Source: Chroococcidiopsidaceae cyanobacterium CP_BM_RX_35 (GTDB lineage Bacteria > Cyanobacteriota > Cyanobacteriia > Cyanobacteriales > Chroococcidiopsidaceae). From it: a DNA stretch of 7,937 nt. Below are positions 6,701 through 7,937 of this stretch, in pieces. Numbering within the stretch: the first letter of the stretch is position 1; each line of letters opens with the position of its first letter. A program made the position numbers and the translations under genes. The stretch is from positions 1 through 7,937 of the forward strand of contig JAFAVL010000024.1 in NCBI GenBank assembly GCA_019242465.1. Reading direction: 5' to 3'. The notes below the pieces were generated by a model that was given only the letters and a program-made list of their open reading frames with translations, did not search any database and had not been told where the DNA came from.

Positions 6701-6943
6701 TTAAGTAGAAAGCTGATTGATGTAATCAACAGCCTGCTGGACAATTACAATTTTTTCAGCTTCTTCGTCGGGGATTTCAATCTTGAATGCTTCTTCTAAA
6801 GCCATGACCAGTTCTACCGTATCTAAAGAATCTGCTCCTAAATCGCTAGCAAAATTAGCAACAGGGGTAACTTGCTCTTTTTCAACTCCTAGCTGGTCTG
6901 CAACGATAGCTTTTACTTTTTCAAGAATTTCTTGCTCATTCAT
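6701..6943 (-). CDS. acpP: Acyl carrier protein, type II fatty acid synthase (AcpP) type
   Basis: The 80-residue acidic carrier protein holds growing acyl chains during type II synthesis. The phosphopantetheine serine is Ser39 in [16 protein letters not shown], and the IPDEEAEKI segment typical of AcpP follows. It differs clearly from the PKS-type ACP at 2560-2892. The start at 6943 ([13 protein letters not shown]) matches the normal AcpP N-terminus; an ATG at 6958 and a TTG at 7003 are in frame but would add residues not typical of the family. No strong Shine-Dalgarno is seen. It follows fabF by 67 bases, with a hairpin between them. Order here is fabF then acpP, the reverse of the E. coli acpP-fabF pair. 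As a likely second copy beside a PKS cluster it probably serves this pathway, though it could interact with the housekeeping system. Confidence 0.95.
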   Translation of the reverse strand: MNEQEILEKVKAIVADQLGVEKEQVTPVANFASDLGADSLDTVELVMALEEAFKIEIPDEEAEKIVIVQQAVDYINQLST

Positions 6944-6980
6944 AAAGCTCGATTCCATAAATCCGAATTTGACTTCAAGA

Positions 6981-7001
6981 GCTATCAAAAACTTTGATAG
7001 C
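6981..7001 (-). repeat. Perfect 9-bp hairpin between fabF and acpP
   Basis: GCTATCAAA and TTTGATAGC form a perfect 9-bp stem with a 3-base loop, 10 to 30 bases after the fabF stop codon. The following minus-strand bases (TCTTGAAGTC) lack a T-run, so it is not a classical terminator. It may act as a stabiliser or processing site that sets acpP expression apart from fabF. Confidence 0.55.
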
Positions 7002-7010
7002 AAGACTTAA

Positions 7011-7937
7011 CTAGCCCTCAAACTTTTTAAAAGTTAGGACAACATTGTGACCTCCGAAACCAAAAGAATTAGACATAGCAACTTCCACTCTGCGAACTCG
7101 GCTACGCAGGGGAACATAATCGAGATCGCAAGCTGGATCGGGATAATCGAGATTAATAGTAGGTGGAATTTTGTCTGTGGCTACCGTCAATGCCGTTGCC
7201 ACAGACTCGATGCCTCCAGAACCTCCTAAAAGATGTCCAGTCATCGATTTCGTAGAACTGATTGCTACTTGGAAAGCACAAGGTCCGAGAGCTTTTTTGA
7301 TAGCCAAGGTCTCGGTGATATCGTTGGTAAGGGTACTGGTACCATGAGCATTGATGTAGTCCAGTTGACTGGGGAACAGACCCGCATCTTTGAGCGACAG
7401 TTGCATGGCCCTGGCCGCCCCCTCACCGCTAGGAATAGGAGTGGTAATATGATAGGCATCGCAGGTTAGACCGTAGCCAACAATTTCCGCGTGAATGCAA
7501 GCTCCACGGCTCAGAGCGTGCTCTAGTTCCTCTAGTAATAGAATGCCAGCGCCTTCTCCCATGACAAACCCAGTTCGGTCCAGAGCAAAGGGGCGAGAAG
7601 AACGAGCTGGTTCCTCACTACGAGTTGACAAAGCTTTAGCGGCTGCAAATCCAGCTACACATAAAGGAGTAATTGCTGCTTCCGTACCACCGCAGAGCAT
7701 CGCCTGGGCGTAACCGTGTTGAATCAAACGAAAAGCCTCTCCCACAGCATTGGAGCCAGCAGCACAAGCAGTAACAGTACAAGAGTTAGGTCCTTTAGCC
7801 CCTGTGTGGATTGCCGTTAATCCGGCAGCCATATTGGCAATCATCATAGGAACTAAAAAAGGACTGACCCTGTCAGGACCTCGGGTGAGGTAAACCTCCT
7901 CTTGATCTTCCAAAACCTTAATACCGCCAATCCCAGA
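7011..7937 (-). CDS. fabF: Beta-ketoacyl-ACP synthase II (FabF), C-terminal part
   Basis: This frame is open from the window edge to TAG at 7011 and gives 308 residues, roughly the last two thirds or more of a FabF protein of about 415. It elongates acyl-ACP with malonyl-ACP. Seen, numbered from the first visible codon: SGIGG at 1-5, the active-site cysteine Cys58 in [23 protein letters not shown], then the two catalytic histidines in NAHGTST and in TGHLLGG, and the end motif NSFGFGGHN. All catalytic residues are present and there is no frameshift, so it looks functional. A TTG at 7913 is inside the conserved domain and is not the start; the real start is outside the window. It leads the FAS-like block and is followed by acpP. 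Whether it is the only fabF of the genome cannot be seen. Confidence 0.95.
   Translation of the reverse strand, partial: SGIGGIKVLEDQEEVYLTRGPDRVSPFLVPMMIANMAAGLTAIHTGAKGPNSCTVTACAAGSNAVGEAFRLIQHGYAQAMLCGGTEAAITPLCVAGFAAAKALSTRSEEPARSSRPFALDRTGFVMGEGAGILLLEELEHALSRGACIHAEIVGYGLTCDAYHITTPIPSGEGAARAMQLSLKDAGLFPSQLDYINAHGTSTLTNDITETLAIKKALGPCAFQVAISSTKSMTGHLLGGSGGIESVATALTVATDKIPPTINLDYPDPACDLDYVPLRSRVRRVEVAMSNSFGFGGHNVVLTFKKFEG

Noticed and set aside
6944..7003. N-terminal extension of acpP from TTG 7003
   Set aside because: The extra 20 residues are atypical for AcpP and are encoded partly by the hairpin at 6981-7001; the normal AcpP N-terminus begins at 6943.
7011..7913. FabF starting at TTG 7913
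   Set aside because: Conserved FabF sequence (SGIGG) continues upstream to the window edge, so this is an internal codon of a gene cut by the window.
1..7937. CRISPR array, tRNA, rRNA or insertion sequence
   Set aside because: No regularly spaced repeats, cloverleaf-like segments, transposase frames or terminal inverted repeats were seen by eye.

Overview
The window is part of a cyanobacterial natural-product cluster. Every gene I can support lies on the minus strand, so transcription runs from high to low coordinates. The assignment to cyanobacteria rests on protein sequence. The FAAL, the stand-alone PKS-type ACP and the CylC-like dimetal protein are a typical cyanobacterial set, and the FabZ, FabH and ACP sequences look cyanobacterial. 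Genus cannot be told from this window; no HIP1 octamer (GCGATCGC) was seen by eye.

Upstream block, 7937 to 5353: a type II fatty-acid-synthase-like set. It holds the C-terminal two thirds of a FabF-type ketosynthase, an AcpP-type carrier protein, a FabH-type (KAS III) ketosynthase that stops after its N-terminal half, and an intact FabZ-type dehydratase. No ketoreductase, enoyl reductase or malonyltransferase gene is present here, so those steps would come from primary metabolism or from genes outside the window.

Middle, 5352 to 4908: 445 bases without a gene. It contains a good sigma70-like promoter on the minus strand just after fabZ, a 17-bp near-perfect inverted repeat, and a 12-bp palindrome about 30 bases ahead of the next start codon.

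Downstream block, 4907 to 1: a fatty acyl-AMP ligase, a free-standing PKS-type ACP, a CylC-like dimetal-carboxylate protein (candidate halogenase), and the first 321 residues of a type I PKS that begins directly with a ketosynthase domain. This order (FAAL, ACP, CylC, PKS) matches the start of the cylindrocyclophane assembly line (CylA, CylB, CylC, CylD).

Inferred joint function: a fatty acid, perhaps shaped by the upstream set, is adenylated by the FAAL and loaded on the stand-alone ACP. It is probably chlorinated (or oxidised) at an unactivated carbon by the CylC-like enzyme, then extended by the PKS. The least expected parts are the FAS-like set beside this starter module, the broken KAS III gene inside it, and the structured DNA between the two blocks.
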